From: Echinarachnius parma
Lineage: Eukaryota > Echinodermata > Echinoidea > Clypeasteroida > Echinarachniidae
Assembly: GCA_037951105.1 (NCBI GenBank)
Contig: JBAMJV010007155.1
Span: 1-64,000 of the forward strand
Reading direction: 5' to 3'
Length of the DNA stretch: 64,000 nucleotides
How positions within the stretch are numbered: position 1 is the first letter of the stretch; each line of letters starts with the position of its first letter. The notes under the pieces were generated by a model. The model had not been told where the DNA came from and ran no database searches. It was given only the letters and a program-made list of their open reading frames with translations. This document shows, piece after piece, positions 46,901 to 58,847 of this stretch. The translations under genes were made by a program, and so were the position numbers.

Positions 46901-47143
46901 ATGGGAGTTTACCCTATTTCCTTCGTTATCCTTTTTCAACGTTTCCAATTCTATTTGCTTTTCCAAAATCTCCAATTGTTGTTTTCTTTCTTCAAGCTGT
47001 TCTTTCCTATCCTCTCTAGCTTCAGCCCTTTCCGCCCTGGCTGCATCCCTTTCTTCCTTAGCTACTTGTTCCCTTTCCTTAACAAAACCAAGCAATTGGG
47101 GGCCCGAAAACCCTGCCTTCTCTCCTACCTCTACCCAATCCAT
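43988..47143 (-). CDS. Gag-protease-integrase polyprotein of the Gmr1-type element
   Basis: 1,051 residues. Order: charged coiled coil (about 22-75), capsid with a SCAN-like helical part (about 105-255, including FQLSAEDFQQKFR), zinc knuckle C315-x2-C318-x4-H323-x4-C328, aspartic protease with active site DTGCS (443-447) and closing motif IILGN (506-510), integrase zinc finger H656/H663/C690/C693, integrase core D726, D786, E822 (35 residues between the last two), and a C-terminal GPF module (WKGPF, 961-965). The family-level inference is firm: the SCAN domain of vertebrate zinc-finger proteins is thought to derive from capsids of this element group. The frame ends at TAA 43,988-43,990. Confidence 0.95.
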   Translation of the reverse strand: MDWVEVGEKAGFSGPQLLGFVKEREQVAKEERDAARAERAEAREDRKEQLEERKQQLEILEKQIELETLKKDNEGNRVNSHSDESRHSLMSSPKLPHVVDGKDNMDAYLERFERYATSQKWPVALWAINLGALLQGKALDVYSRLSPSEAEEYHELKQALLKRFQLSAEDFQQKFRVAEPEPGESARQYAVRLAHYFDRWLDLTGTNKSYDILKDLMIRQQFLDRCGPGMSVFLKERTPKSVKEVTEMAEVYVAAHGGQFRVPRKDPRRDLAGRKSFVDQSGRKPLGGSQDERLDAHRPGIPAPRLTGRKTVGPCFLCGKTGHLAKDCWSKPKTQGSVGLVDVETKPKGRNRRKSKQGEEEEELKGDCPTCSSSSLPTQTDAPEGGLFLVTASMEPSRLRHSAARIDTRKPQHMCAACKDKLRSRMPVHEGSVGPHKASVLRDTGCSGVVVRRALVKSHQMTGKYRKCILIDGTVREYPTAKVHIHTPFFWGDVEALCMESPVFDIILGNIENVQAPMSSQGSGSPRSEVKSKVDVATETDVSMETDDDVDAGMAAQTRAQGRESKKPLRPLKVPLPIPDVSPDDIRKAQQEDKTLGKIRSLARSSSDEGESDSNFFIEGGLLYRRFEPKSVVSGNTVIQMVVPRPYRKLVMKLAHEGLMGGHQGSKKTCDKVLSNFYWPGVNADVTRFCQSCDICQRTVPKGRVPRVPLGKMPVIEVPFKRVAVDLVGPIHPVTARKNRYILTVVDCATRYPEAVALPNIETVTVAEALVDISARVGVPSEILSDQGAQFTSSLMREVSRLLSLKQLTTTPYHPACNGLVERFNGTLKQILRRTCADRPNDWDRYLAPVLFAYREAPQSSMGFSPFELIYGRSVRGPLSILKELWSGQQANEEVKMEYQYTVDLKERLETTLNIAQQELRSSMARSTKYYNRKSRDRQFKVGDKALLLLPTDQNKLLLQWKGPFTVVHKLSDQDYRLDLNGTLKTFHANMLKKYIERQVDVGQDETSSVIGAQATIVDECEYIDESEEDPSYTRDSDQMSRKIGIQLPAF

Positions 47144-47389
47144 TCTTAAGTCTTACACCTAGTGTAACAAACAGCGCTGCAAACAATTCGCACAATTGAA
47201 CTTACCGCAATTCTTTAGCGCAATTGTCACCAGCCTTGACTGCCTGTTCCGTCACTCAGCTGACCTTGCTCCAAGTCAGTCTGCAGTAAGACAAAATATT
47301 TCTAAGAGGAGAACATGAACAAGAATGATTATTGCAAAACTACAATTTAAATACTTCGTCTGAGTGTAATATGTTTGCTAGGTTTACCT
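47144..47389 (-). other. Untranslated leader of the LTR element
   Basis: About 250 bp between the primer site and the Gag start codon. No upstream frame of note. It would hold packaging signals in active relatives, but none can be identified by eye. Confidence 0.6.
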
Positions 47390-47407
47390 CTCCCGGACAA
47401 GCCCCCA
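47390..47407 (-). promoter_or_regulatory. Primer-binding site, tRNA-Pro-like
   Basis: Two bases after the 5' LTR, element-sense TGGGGGCTTGTCCGGGAG matches the well-known proline tRNA primer site of murine leukaemia virus at 16 of 18 positions. A tRNA-Pro 3' end is therefore the likely primer. Confidence 0.8.
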
Positions 47408-47409
47408 AA

Positions 47410-49242
47410 TGTCACAGCCGGTAAGGATTGTGATTGACTTGTTTGTCTGGTGGGGCAAAACTAAACAAATTAATTACTGAACTCAAACAAAATAACACAT
47501 AACACTCGATTCAGGGAAATAACTTTTATTTCCTTAAAATTTGCAAGGTAACAGTGGGTTAATACATATGCAACATAATCAATTGAATTTACATTGCATG
47601 AGAGTAGGAGTCAATTTATGTGAACTCATCTTAAAAGATTGTTTCCATTATAACGTCAAGTGACTGGAGTTATATGAATTAAGTGTAATCAGCGTCGTTT
47701 CAATTAGAGTTTAATTAGTTCATCGCTACTTTACGCGAAACCTGGGAATCGTCGTCACACGCGCGTTGTCTTGCGTAGTCTATGCTGTCGGACGTCAGAC
47801 GCGAGTTGTTTCCCGACCCCTGCCGATGTCGACCACGTTAACGCGGGACGAACCGTTGTGCGCGTACGAAGCTTGACGAGCCCGCGACTGTCCAATGCGA
47901 ACCCTGCGTGATCCTGGTGAACCCGGCTAAGCCGTCGGCGAACCCTGTTGAACCGCATGGGAACCTTGTTGAACCGTGCGAGAACCTGTTGAGCCGTAGG
48001 TCAACCGTAGGTCAACCGTAAGTCAACCGTAAGTCAACCGTAAGTCAACCGTAAGTCAACCGTAAGTCAACCGTAAGTCAACCGCCATCTACAAAATAGA
48101 TTGGTATAAAAGACCGAAGCATAAAAACAACTGCTCTATGCTTTTACATATTTATCCGGAGCACAGCACAATTCATAATTCACACCGAGAATAGAATTAT
48201 AAATATGATGCATCATTTTACACATTGGATAAGTAATTAAACAAGATATGTAATATTTCCTGAATATCAGTTTCTTCATATATGTTTAAAATAAAGAACA
48301 ATTATATTAACATGTTTCTGTATTAATATTTGAAACATCAACTGTTTGACACATCTCTTATTGAACCAAAATATACTCTCACATGCTTCATCATTCATAA
48401 TCAATTTCTAAACATAATTATAGCATTCGCTATTACTGGTTCCATTTAGGGTTTCAGTTTTATCACATAATTATTTATCTTCTTTTCTCAACTCGCATTC
48501 TAGTGTAGCAAAATGCAACAAACATTTCATTTTGTATAATATTTTACAGTTAGATAAATAAGAAACAAATTATCCACTTACAGTTTGACTGTCGAAACAA
48601 GCGTGAGTGTCTGGTCCAGGCATATCATGGTGGCTGGTGACTGTAGAAAACTAGTGGCCGCGCCTATTCAAAATGGCCGCCAAATATCACATTGCCGCCT
48701 ATGCGTACTACCATAAAACACACTAAATTAAGACTTTGCAAGAGCTAGACAAATCCATGTCCTTGCTCTGCGACTTCTGATCTTCAAGTAACGCTAATAT
48801 GTCCCCAGGCCCATTAATTACCACGCCCCTCATAGCAAGGACGAACAACTATCTAAATTAGCATATCTATTATATTTTCCCCTTACAAGACCAACCCCAT
48901 CTGGGTAGCAACAAGATACAATGACTTAGGAATGAACAAAATTTACCAAATAGCCATTAACTCAAATACCAACTATTTAATAAAAAGGAGTTCTCTCCCT
49001 CAGCAACAAGAAACAAAGAAGTTGTAACCCGGTAACCAACGAACAAAAGAATCACCATGCCTCACTGCATGAATGAATCAGGGAACTCAAATGAGGACAC
49101 ATCACTTGTGTGCGTTCAACTGGCCTGGGCTTCTGGCCTGAGTAGATACTTCAGTGACAAAAGAAGAACTAATCCCATGACATGTGCCCTAAAGAGTGAT
49201 CAATGTTTACAAACATCTAAAAGTTTGAAATGACTTGTAACA
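47410..49242 (-). repeat. 5' LTR of the Gmr1-type element
   Basis: 1,833 bp, the same length as the 3' LTR. Differences seen by eye are at about 47,472, 47,809, 48,247, 49,008 and 49,166, roughly 0.3 %. The eight 11-bp units lie at 47,994-48,081. In element sense a CG-rich patch with GGCGGCCATTTT (a YY1-like site) lies upstream of the donor-like CTGTAAGTGG at about 48,574-48,583. Confidence 0.95.
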
Positions 49243-49510
49243 GAAACAATCTGCTGAAAATTGCTAATCTTTTATAAATAAAAACAATTAACAAACCGCC
49301 AGTGTAATACAACGAGAGTTAGTTAGTAAGAAGCCTAGCTTTAGATTCTAGCAGAATCTTCGTCAGGGCTAAATGACAATTTAGGAAAACAGTTTGTAAA
49401 TTTAAACATGAGGAAATTGACCAGAATAAAGCTAAATAGGCTTCACCCGGGAAGCCAAACCGAGACTCCCTAATCGCTGACCGGTGCTTTAACCTTGAGC
49501 CACAAAGACC
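49243..49510 (-). repeat. SINE-like element with tRNA-derived head (unit 3)
   Basis: Copy of 36,704-36,966; the head is at 49,439-49,510. The array resumes here immediately after the LTR element. Confidence 0.6.
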
Positions 49511-50032
49511 AAAGACCCATTATTGGTGATACTTCCAATGTATCATTTTCCAATGCTTGTTCATGTTATTGGTTAACCAAGTGAATTAAAGAAAGGAACA
49601 ATTACTTTCTAAAGAGTAATGAAGAATAAAGAATAATTCTAACCTGAAAACATATTGGACGTGACGGAAGAAGTGGCTTACCATAATAGTTCAGAGAAGA
49701 GTGTCAACAATTTTATAGCGAAATATTAAAAAAAAAAATTACATATTAATTCGAAATGCAATATTAGCATATGTGAAATCTTTAAGTGCACAAAGTAAAC
49801 GAACGAATGGAAACAACACAATAACGTTCAAGTAATGTCGGTACAGTGTATTATGTAGAATACGATGCGTGCTCACTGGAGTGATAACACACACAAAGAG
49901 CATAAAAAGACGCAAAGTCAGTACCGAGGGAAGGGGGGGGGGGTGGGGGGGGGGGGGGGTGAACAAAACAAAAAAAGTGGACGTTTGTGGGAGGTTCCCG
50001 ATCACGAGAATAGTATAAGAGGCAAATATATA

Positions 50033-50561
50033 CAGGGTGGCCCAGAAATAACGGAACGGGGCACTTCCCAAAATAAAGCAACGAAATGACTGGGTCCATC
50101 GGATAGTGTGTCTTTTCAAATGAAAATTGATACCAAGAACATTAATTTTGGTCGTGTAGTTTTTGTTTTAGAGCGCTCTGAGTGACACTATGTCAGGGTT
50201 CATTTTTCTTCAATTTTGACTGACCTATTGGCTAAAGAATGACCCGAACGGCTCGGCATAGAATTACGGCGCTGTGGTTATTCAGTCGAATGCACACTAA
50301 CAAAGGTGTCCGCATCATTGTGCATCGTAATTCTATGACGAGCCGTTCGGGTCATTCTTTAGCCAATAGGTCAGTCAAAATTGGAGAAAAATGAACCCTG
50401 ACATGGTGTCACTCACAGCGCTCTAAAACAAAAACTACACGTCCAAAATTAATGTTCTTGGTATCAATTTTCATTTGAAAAGACACACTATCCGATGGAC
50501 CCAGTCATTTCGTTACTTTATTTTGGGAAGTGCCCCGTTCCGTTATTTCTGGGCCACCCTG
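50033..50561. mobile_element. 529-bp palindromic mariner-type MITE in array unit 3
   Basis: Begins CAGGGTGGCCCAGAAATAAC and ends with its inverse. The two arms (about 230 bp each) pair almost throughout, around a centre near 50,262-50,325. TA flanks both sides. The sister units at 37,500 and 54,384 read ATATATATACACGC straight through, so they give the empty site. TA target plus these termini indicate the Tc1/mariner superfamily. No transposase. Confidence 0.9.
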
Positions 50562-51985
50562 TATACACGCAGGATTAAAAAAAACATGCGTAGTAATGCA
50601 ACATTTTTAAACTGAGGGAAAAGAACATATGAAATTATGGGCGTCGTATTGCATTTTTAAATACAACAAAATCAAAAAATAGTTAATCAATTCATCTGCT
50701 TTTAAATTGCTATTAAGTGACAAGTTATTATGTAAGACTGAGTAAGACTAAACAAATAAATTAACGAATTACGCGTGTCAAAGACTGCATTATTATTAGC
50801 TAGCAAATAAAGTAAAACAAAGGACGGTAAATAGTGTTATTAACACACAGCAGCGTTCAGTATTATACATAATAGTAATATTGTAAGAATTAAATAAGTA
50901 ACATGTTGCACCAAACAACTAGACAACTATCAAATGCAACACAGTTGTTTGAAATAACATGATCCTAGAATCTAGGGTTTCAATCTATTAACTAAGTACA
51001 CATTTTCAAATGAGTTTATAGAGGTTATTTTTTACGAATACGCTTTCTCAAATTGGACCAAACAAAATGTGCAGACAACGATCGACTGAGTAAATCGAAT
51101 CAAGCAAAGACATGTTCGATTACAATAAGCGTTTATAAAGCGATCGCAACATCGAATAGACCGCCTCTGCAATGCATGCAGATAACACGCGTACGACGCA
51201 TTGTGTGTGTTTACATATTTAATTTTCGCCGATTATTTATTCGATGTTCTTACTTTGTTGGAGAATGATTCATTCTGGCCCGGATTTCCCCTAGGTATAC
51301 ATGTGTATTGTTATTTCGCAAAATGTTTGATCTTACCTTGCGAAATGAGGGATTGTAATCAACAATCATCTGCTTGTACGGCAGTTACCTGTCAAACTTC
51401 CCACTGTACATTTTTAATTTGTATTTTATCTGTAAACATGAAATGAATGTGAACCTCCGGATATGTTCATTTGTAATATTCGACACAAAATACAAAATAC
51501 ATAGTAAATCGATTCTACTAACCTATATTCTGACAGAAAGAAGGACGTAATAATTGTTTTCGTGAAACTATATATATTCGTACAATAACTTGATTAAAAC
51601 TCAATATATCAATTGCAGTATTGCATATAGTTCACTTTAATACTGGCATTTAAATGAAGTAAACAATTTAGGTTCCATTAAGTATAAATGACGGGATTTA
51701 ACCCTTGATTAGTTTGATAAAGATATTGTTTTCAGATTTACCTCGTCAGAACCATTATATCATGTCAGCAGTGTCAAAATCCGGTGAACAATACGTTTTT
51801 GGGGGTGTGATATGCTTGGTATAGTTCTTTGTTCGTGATACTTGTAAATGCGATGGGAGCCGTGATGGTATGTGGTACAAACATCAATATGATCGGCTTT
51901 TCCCAAACAAGAGATAGTTTCTAAAGCACTTATTTTGACGTTGTCAGTCTTTTGTTATCATTGCGCAATATTTGTCAAATTGCAG

Positions 51986-52155
51986 ATTGGAGTTTTGGCT
52001 TGGGTCCAGACTGGCAGTGTATGAAATACATCGGATTTTTAAAGCAATCATTCCGCAGACCGTATATAATACTTGATTTTGACTTTATGGAACAGTCTCA
52101 CGATAACAAAAGAAGTCTGAGGAGCAATAATTTATTTTGGTCTTATTGTCAATGA
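51986..52155 (+). CDS. C-terminal exon copy E6 (Y module, unit 3)
   Basis: Same structure as E4, frame intact to the stop. Differences: Arg to Ser next to the FGLGPD motif, DFDF for DVDF, and Tyr for Asn near the end. Confidence 0.4.
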
Positions 52156-53585
52156 CTGTATTATTATATTACCAGAGACCCTTTACTCTGCCAAAGGCTG
52201 TTTTCAGACGGCCCCGGAATAGAATGTTCACCATATATATAATTGTACAATCCCCGTATAGGTTAATACAGGATCCACTATATATTCCCGTTGATAATGG
52301 GCTAAGAGCAATACTGAGAATAATTATTACATCCAATAACGTTATAGCAATACAATACAAATTAAAAATCCACACCATAATTAAAATGAAGCTAAATTGT
52401 AGCAAATGTGGGGCACTGCTAAAGGGGAAGACAAGAGGAGGCTATATAATCGCAGCTATTACTAATGACTTTGTTCAATTAAAATAGTAATAAAAAACCT
52501 CAGAACATTTATGAAATTGAGGTATAAACATTCACTTGAATTTAAATGGTTGTTTAATACGTTATACGTCTTTGCATTTAATATGCAATTGTGCAAAAAG
52601 ATAAGCGCGAACATTTTTGAAGGCATTTTGCAGTACACATTTTATTGAGAAATTGTAATAAACTATGTAGGCGGAAGTACGTTTAATTCAATATCTGTAA
52701 AGAGATTGTACAAGTCTACAAAAGACGTTTACAAATGTTTTACTGAGCAATACAACATGAAATATTGAAAACTGGGCGTTGGAAATTAAAGGGTTTGATA
52801 TAATTTTTGCAGAACATATTTTTTCAGCAAAACAATGTTAGAAATTACCGATTATCCTTTGATAAAGTAATTGGAATAAGAATCACATGCCCTACATATT
52901 CGTGGACACATATCACAAAGTGGCTTTCGCCAATGAGTGTTTAAAAGAATAAAGTCACATTTTCAAATATTGAAGAAAAGGGTTTGAATCTTCCAATTGT
53001 CTAAATAGCACCTCTTGAGGTTACGGCTAATATCTGTCTAACATTTAAGCAATGCAATGAGGGAAAAGAAATTGAGCGTACTATTCAAATATTTCATGTT
53101 GTATAGTTGTTGATAAAAATCATTAAACAAATCTTACACAAACTTGTCCGTTTATTTCGTTGCTAATGTTTGTGATAGTCACATAATAAAATAATATACA
53201 CGATTTCAGTCTCCACAGATATAATTTGTGTGGCTTCTATAGCAAGTAGGCTACATAAATATAGACAGGTGGCCGGTATAACAGGTTTGACTTTATTGTT
53301 ATTCAATCATTGTTTAATATTCTGTTTACTATGTTTACATACATTCAAACACCGTTGGACTGTAAATATTGTTTTTTTAATAATAATTTGCCAGAATATT
53401 TTAAACTACTAGCATTCTATTTGACCTATTCTGTACTATCCCTTTAATGTGTTTGTAGATAATTGTTTAAACCCCAAAAGCGATCCGGAGGTCTCGGGTT
53501 CTATTTCCTTGCGAATGTTTCTTATATGTTTGTCATGGTTATTAATTTTTGTTTAACTGAATGTCAACCAACAAATATGCGGGGG

Positions 53586-53852
53586 AAACAATCTGCTGAA
53601 AATTGCTAATCTTTTATAAATAAAAACAATTAACAAACCGCCAGTGTAATACAACGAGGGTTAGTTAGTAAGAAGCCTAGCTTTAGATTCTAGCAGAATC
53701 TTCGTCAGGGCAAAATGACAATTTAGGAAAACAGTTTGTAAATTTAAACATGAGGAAATTGACCAGAATAAAGCTAAATAGGCTTCACCCGGGAAGCGAA
53801 ACCGAGACTCCCTAATCGCTGACCGGTGCTTTAACCTTGAGCCACAAAGACC
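53586..53852 (-). repeat. SINE-like element with tRNA-derived head (unit 4)
   Basis: Copy of 36,704-36,966; the head is at 53,781-53,852. It marks the start of unit 4, the only complete Z-X-Y unit. A pure G run (54,298-54,314) replaces the interrupted runs of the other units. Confidence 0.6.
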
Positions 53853-55810
53853 AAAGACCCATTATTGGTGATACTTCCAATGTATCATTTTCCAATGCTT
53901 GTTCATGTTATTGGTTAACCAAGTGAATTAAAGAAAGGAACAATTACTTTCTAAAGAGTAATGAAGAATAAAGAATAATTCTAACCTGAAAACATATTGG
54001 ACGTGACGGAAGAAGTGGGTTACCATAATAGTTCAGAGAAGAGTGTCAACAATTTTATAGCGAAATATTTTAAATATGTACCGTTATTATTGAAATAAAA
54101 TTACATATTAATTCGAAATGCAATATTAGCATATGTGAAATCTTTAAGTGCACAAAGTAAACGAACGAATGGAAACAACACAATAACGTTCAAGTAATGT
54201 TGGTACAGAGGATTATTATGTAGAATACGATGCGTGCTCACTGGAGTGATAACACACACAAAGAGCATAAAAAGACGCAAAGTCAGTACCGAGGGAAGGG
54301 GGGGGGGGGGGGGGTTGAACAAAACAAAAAAGTGGACGTTTGTGGGAGGTTCCCGATCACGAGAATAGTATAAGAGGCAAATATATATACACGCAGGATT
54401 AAAAAAAACATGCGTAGTAATGCAACATTTTTAAACTGAGGGAAAAGAACATAATTTTATGGGCGTCGTATTGCATTTTTAAATACAACAAAATCAAAAA
54501 ATAGTTAATCAATTCATCTGCTTTTAAATTGCTATTAAGTGACAAGTTATTATGTAAGACTGAGTAAGACTAAACAAATAAATTAACGAATTACGCGTGT
54601 CAAAGACTGCATTATTATTAGCTAGCAAATAAAGTAAAACAAAGGACGGTAAATAGTGTTATTAACACACAGCAGCGTTCAGTATTATACATAATAGTAA
54701 TATTGTAAGAATTAAATAAGTAACATGTTGCACCAAACAACTAGACAACTATCAAATGCAACACAGTTGTTTGAAATAACATGATCCTAGAATCTAGGGC
54801 TTCAATCTATTAACTAAGTACACATTTTCAAATGAGTTTATAGAGGTTATTTTTTACGAATACGCTTTCTCAAATTGGACCAAACAAAATGTGCAGACAA
54901 CGATCGACTGAGTAAATCGAATCAAGCAAAGACATGTTCGATTACAATAAGCGTTTATAAAGCGATCGCAACATCGAATAGACCGCCTCTGCAATGTATG
55001 CAGATAACACGCGTACGACGCATTGTGTGTGTTTACATATTTAATTTTCGCCGATTATTTATTCGATGTTCTTACTTTGTTGGAGAATGATTCATTCTGG
55101 CCCGGATTTCCCCTAGGTATACATGTGTATTGTTATTTCGCACAATGTTTGATCTTACCTTGCGAAAATAATGAGGGATTGTAATCAACAATCATCTGCT
55201 TGTACGGCAGTTACCTGTCAAACTTCCCACTGTACATTTTTAATTTGTATTTTATCTGTAAATATGAAATGAATGTGAACCTCCGGATATGTTCATTATT
55301 TTGTAATATTCGACACAAAATACAAAATACATAGTAAATCGATTCTACTAACCTATATTCTGACAGAAAGAAGGACGTAATAATTGTTTTCGTGAAACTA
55401 TATATATATTCGTACAATAACTTGATTAAAACTCAATATATCAATTGCAGTATTGCATATAGTTCACTTTAATACTGGCATTTAAATGAAGTAAACAATT
55501 TATGTTCCATTAAGTATAAATGACGGGATTTAACACTTGATTAGTTTGATAAAAAATATTTAGTTCAGATTTACCTCTTAAGAATCAATTTGTCACGACA
55601 GCAGAGACAAAATCATTCAGTTTTGGGGGTGTGCTATGCTTGGAATAGTTCTTTGTTCGTGATACTTGTAAATGCATTTGGAGCCGTGATGGTATGTGGT
55701 ACAAACATCAACATGATCGGCTTTTCCCCCAAAAAGATATAATTTCTAAAGCACTTATCATGATTTTGTCAGTCTTTTATTATCATTTCGCAATATTTTT
55801 CAAATGACAG

Positions 55811-55862
55811 ATTTGGCTTTGGTCCAGGCCGGCATTATTTTGAAGTACCCCGGAATTTGTAA
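55811..55862 (+). CDS. C-terminal exon copy E7 (X module, unit 4)
   Basis: Same as E3 in the exon apart from one base (ATTCTG to ATTTTG region), stop at the same codon. It confirms that X is a duplicated module rather than a one-off. Confidence 0.4.
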
Positions 55863-57285
55863 CGAAAATGTAAATTATTATGAGCAATCGCAGGCCATAC
55901 AATACTTGATTTTGACTGTAAATTCTCACGATAACAAAAGAAGTCTGAAAAGCAAAATTTATTTTTGTCTCATTGTATTGCCAGGTACCAGTTAGTCTGC
56001 CAATAGCTATTTTTCAGACGGCCCTGGAATTAAGAATTTAATTTTGCAATTCCCGTAGGGTTCATACAGGACCTACTATATGTTCTCTTTGGCAATGGGT
56101 TAAAAGCAATATTAAGGATAATATTGCATCCAATAACGATATATTACAATACAAAGTGAAAATCCACATCATAATTAAAATGAAGCTAAATTGTAGCAAA
56201 TGTGGGGCACTGCTAAAGGGGGAGACAAGAGGAGGCGTATATAATCGCAGCTATTACTAATAGATTTGTTCAATTAAAATTGTATTCAAAAACCTCAGAA
56301 CATTTCTGATTGAGGTATAAACTTTCACTTGAATTTAAATGTTTATATAATACAGTATACCTTCCTGTATTTAAAGGTATGTTTTCGCATCGGCGTTCCA
56401 TACTGCTAAAAAAGTAATTTATAGCGGAGCGGGAATGTGCGCACGTACAACCCGGATCATGACATCACAAGCAGACCGCAACACGGAGGAATAAATCGAA
56501 ATAATATCTCTATGTCAACGTGAGTATTGCACTCAGCGTGTACGTCTATGACCGAGCTTTACTGCGATTGCCTGCATGTGACGTCACAAAGATGACGTCA
56601 TTTTTTCTTCGCCCGGACTCAATGTTTTTACGGGGATTACTAAAGTGAATTTAAAAGTAGATTTTTTTTTTATTTTACTGGGTTTTCCGACGCGGAAAAT
56701 ATGTTTTTATTAGTAATCTTCATGAAAATCTACCTGAGATACAGTAAAACGCAATTTTTAGGTAGTTTTCTTGTCAGCCAACCTTTAATAGGCCTACGCA
56801 ATTGTGCAAAAGGATTAGCATGAACATGTTTAAGGCATTTTGCAGTATATAATTTGTTCTGTGAAAACGTGATTGCCACCATCTTGTGGTAAAAAATGCA
56901 TTATGCAAAACCATATATTTCACTCTTGACTATCCACAGGCTGTACCAACATTCACGTATTCCTTTAAATTAAGGGAACGTTTTATTTTCTATTAAAGAC
57001 GGGATTTAACCAGTTTGATAAAGATATTGTTTTCAGATTTACCTCGTCAGAACCATTATATCATGTCAGCAGTGTCAAAATCAGGTGAACAATACGTTCT
57101 GGGGGTGTGATATGCTTGGTATAGTTCTTTGTTCGTGATACTTGCAAATGCATTTGGAGCCGTGATGGTATGTGGTACAAACATCAATATGATCGGCTTT
57201 TCCCAAACAAGAGATAGTTTCTAAAGCACTTATTTTGACGTTGTCAGTCTTTTGTTATCATTGCGCAATATTTGTCAAATTGCAG

Positions 57286-57455
57286 ATTGGAGATTTGGCT
57301 TGGGTCCAGACTGGCAGTGTATGAAATACATCGGATTTTTAAAGCAATCATTCCGCAGACCGTATACAATACTTGATGTTGACTTTATGGAACAGTCTCA
57401 CGATAACAAAAGAAGTCTGAGGAGCAATAATTTATTTTGGTCTAATTGTCAATGA
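57286..57455 (+). CDS. C-terminal exon copy E8 (Y module, unit 4)
   Basis: Matches E4 including the distinctive DVDF residues and the AAAGAATG flank, while E5 and E6 share other variants. The X-Y pair in unit 4 is therefore closest to the X-Y pair in unit 1, although two units lie between. Confidence 0.4.
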
Positions 57456-58847
57456 CTGTATTATTATATTACCAGAGACCCTTTACTCTGCCAAAGGCTG
57501 TTTTCAGACGGCCCCGGAAAAGAATGTTCACCATATATATAATTGTACAATCCCCGTATAGGTTAATACAGGATCCACTATATATTCCCGTTGATAATGG
57601 GCTAAGAGCAATACTGAGAATAATTATTACATCCAATAACGTTATAGCAATACAATACAAATTAAAAATCCACACCATAATTAAAATGAAGCTAAATTGT
57701 AGCAAATGTGGGGCACTGCTAAAGGGGAAGACAAGAGGAGGCTATATAATCGCAGCTATTACTAATGACTTTGTTCAATTAAAATAGTAATAAAAAACCT
57801 CAGAACATTTATGAAATTGAGGTATAAACATTCACTTGAATTTAAATGGTTGTTTAATACGTTATACGTCTTTGCATTTAATATGCAATTGTGCAAAAAG
57901 ATAAGCACGAACATTTTTAAAGGCATTTTGCAGTACACATTTTATTGAGAAATTGTAATAAACTATGTAGGCGGAAGTACGTTTAATTCAATATCTTTAA
58001 ATAGATTGTACAAGTCTACAAAAGACGTTTACAAATGTTTTACTGGGCGTTGGAAATTAAAGGGTTAAATATAATTTTTGCAGAACATATTTTGTCAGCA
58101 AAACAATGTTAGAAATTACCGATTATCCTTTGATAAAGTAATTGGAATAAGAATCACATGCCCTACATATTCGTGGACACATATCACAAAGTGGCTTTCG
58201 CCAATGAGTGTTTAAAAGAATAAAGTCACATTTTCAAATATTGAAGAAAAGGGTTTGAATCTTCCAATTGTCTAAATAGCACCTCTTGAGGTTACGGCTA
58301 ATATCTGTCTAACATTTAAGCAATGCAATGAGGGAAAAGAAATTGAGCGTACTATTCAAATATTTCATGTTGTATAGTTGTTGATAAAAATCATTAAACA
58401 AATCTTACACAAACTTGTCCGTTTATTTCGTTGCTAATGTTTGTGATAGTCACATAATAAAATAATATACACGATTTCAGTCTCCACAGATATAATTTGT
58501 GTGGCTTCTATAGGCAAGTAGGCTACATAACTATAGACAGGTGGCCGGTATAACAGGTTTGACTTTATTGTTATTCAATCATTGTTTAATATTCTGTTTA
58601 CTATTTACATACATTCAAACACCGTTGGACTGTAAATATTGTTTTTTTAATAATAATTTGCCAGAATATTTTTAACTACTAGCATTCTATTTGACCTATT
58701 CTGTACTATCCATTTAATGTGTTCGTAGATAATTGTTTAAAAACCAGAGCGATCCGGAGGTCTCGGGTTCCTTGCGAATGTTTCTTCTATGTTCTTCATA
58801 GTTATTAATTTATTTTTAATTGGATGTCAAACAACAAATAAGCGGGG

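Larger units (their letters stand above)
40507..49242 (-). mobile_element. Complete Gmr1-type Ty3/gypsy LTR retrotransposon
   Basis: 8,736 bp with two 1,833-bp LTRs, TG...CA ends and a 5-bp target duplication GAAAC (40,502-40,506 and 49,243-49,247). It sits at the boundary between two array units. On the minus strand the order is LTR, primer site, Gag, protease, integrase, stop, reverse transcriptase, RNase H, purine tract, LTR. Integrase ahead of RT is the copia-like order that defines the Gmr1 group within Ty3/gypsy. By eye the LTRs differ at about five positions, so the insertion is young. No envelope gene is present. Confidence 0.95.

Noticed and set aside
52137..52487. Repeated frame ending with CSKCGALLKGKTRGG, zinc-ribbon-like
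   Set aside because: Only one CxxC pair, no second pair. It is frameshifted in the X modules and is better seen as sequence downstream of the C-terminal exon.
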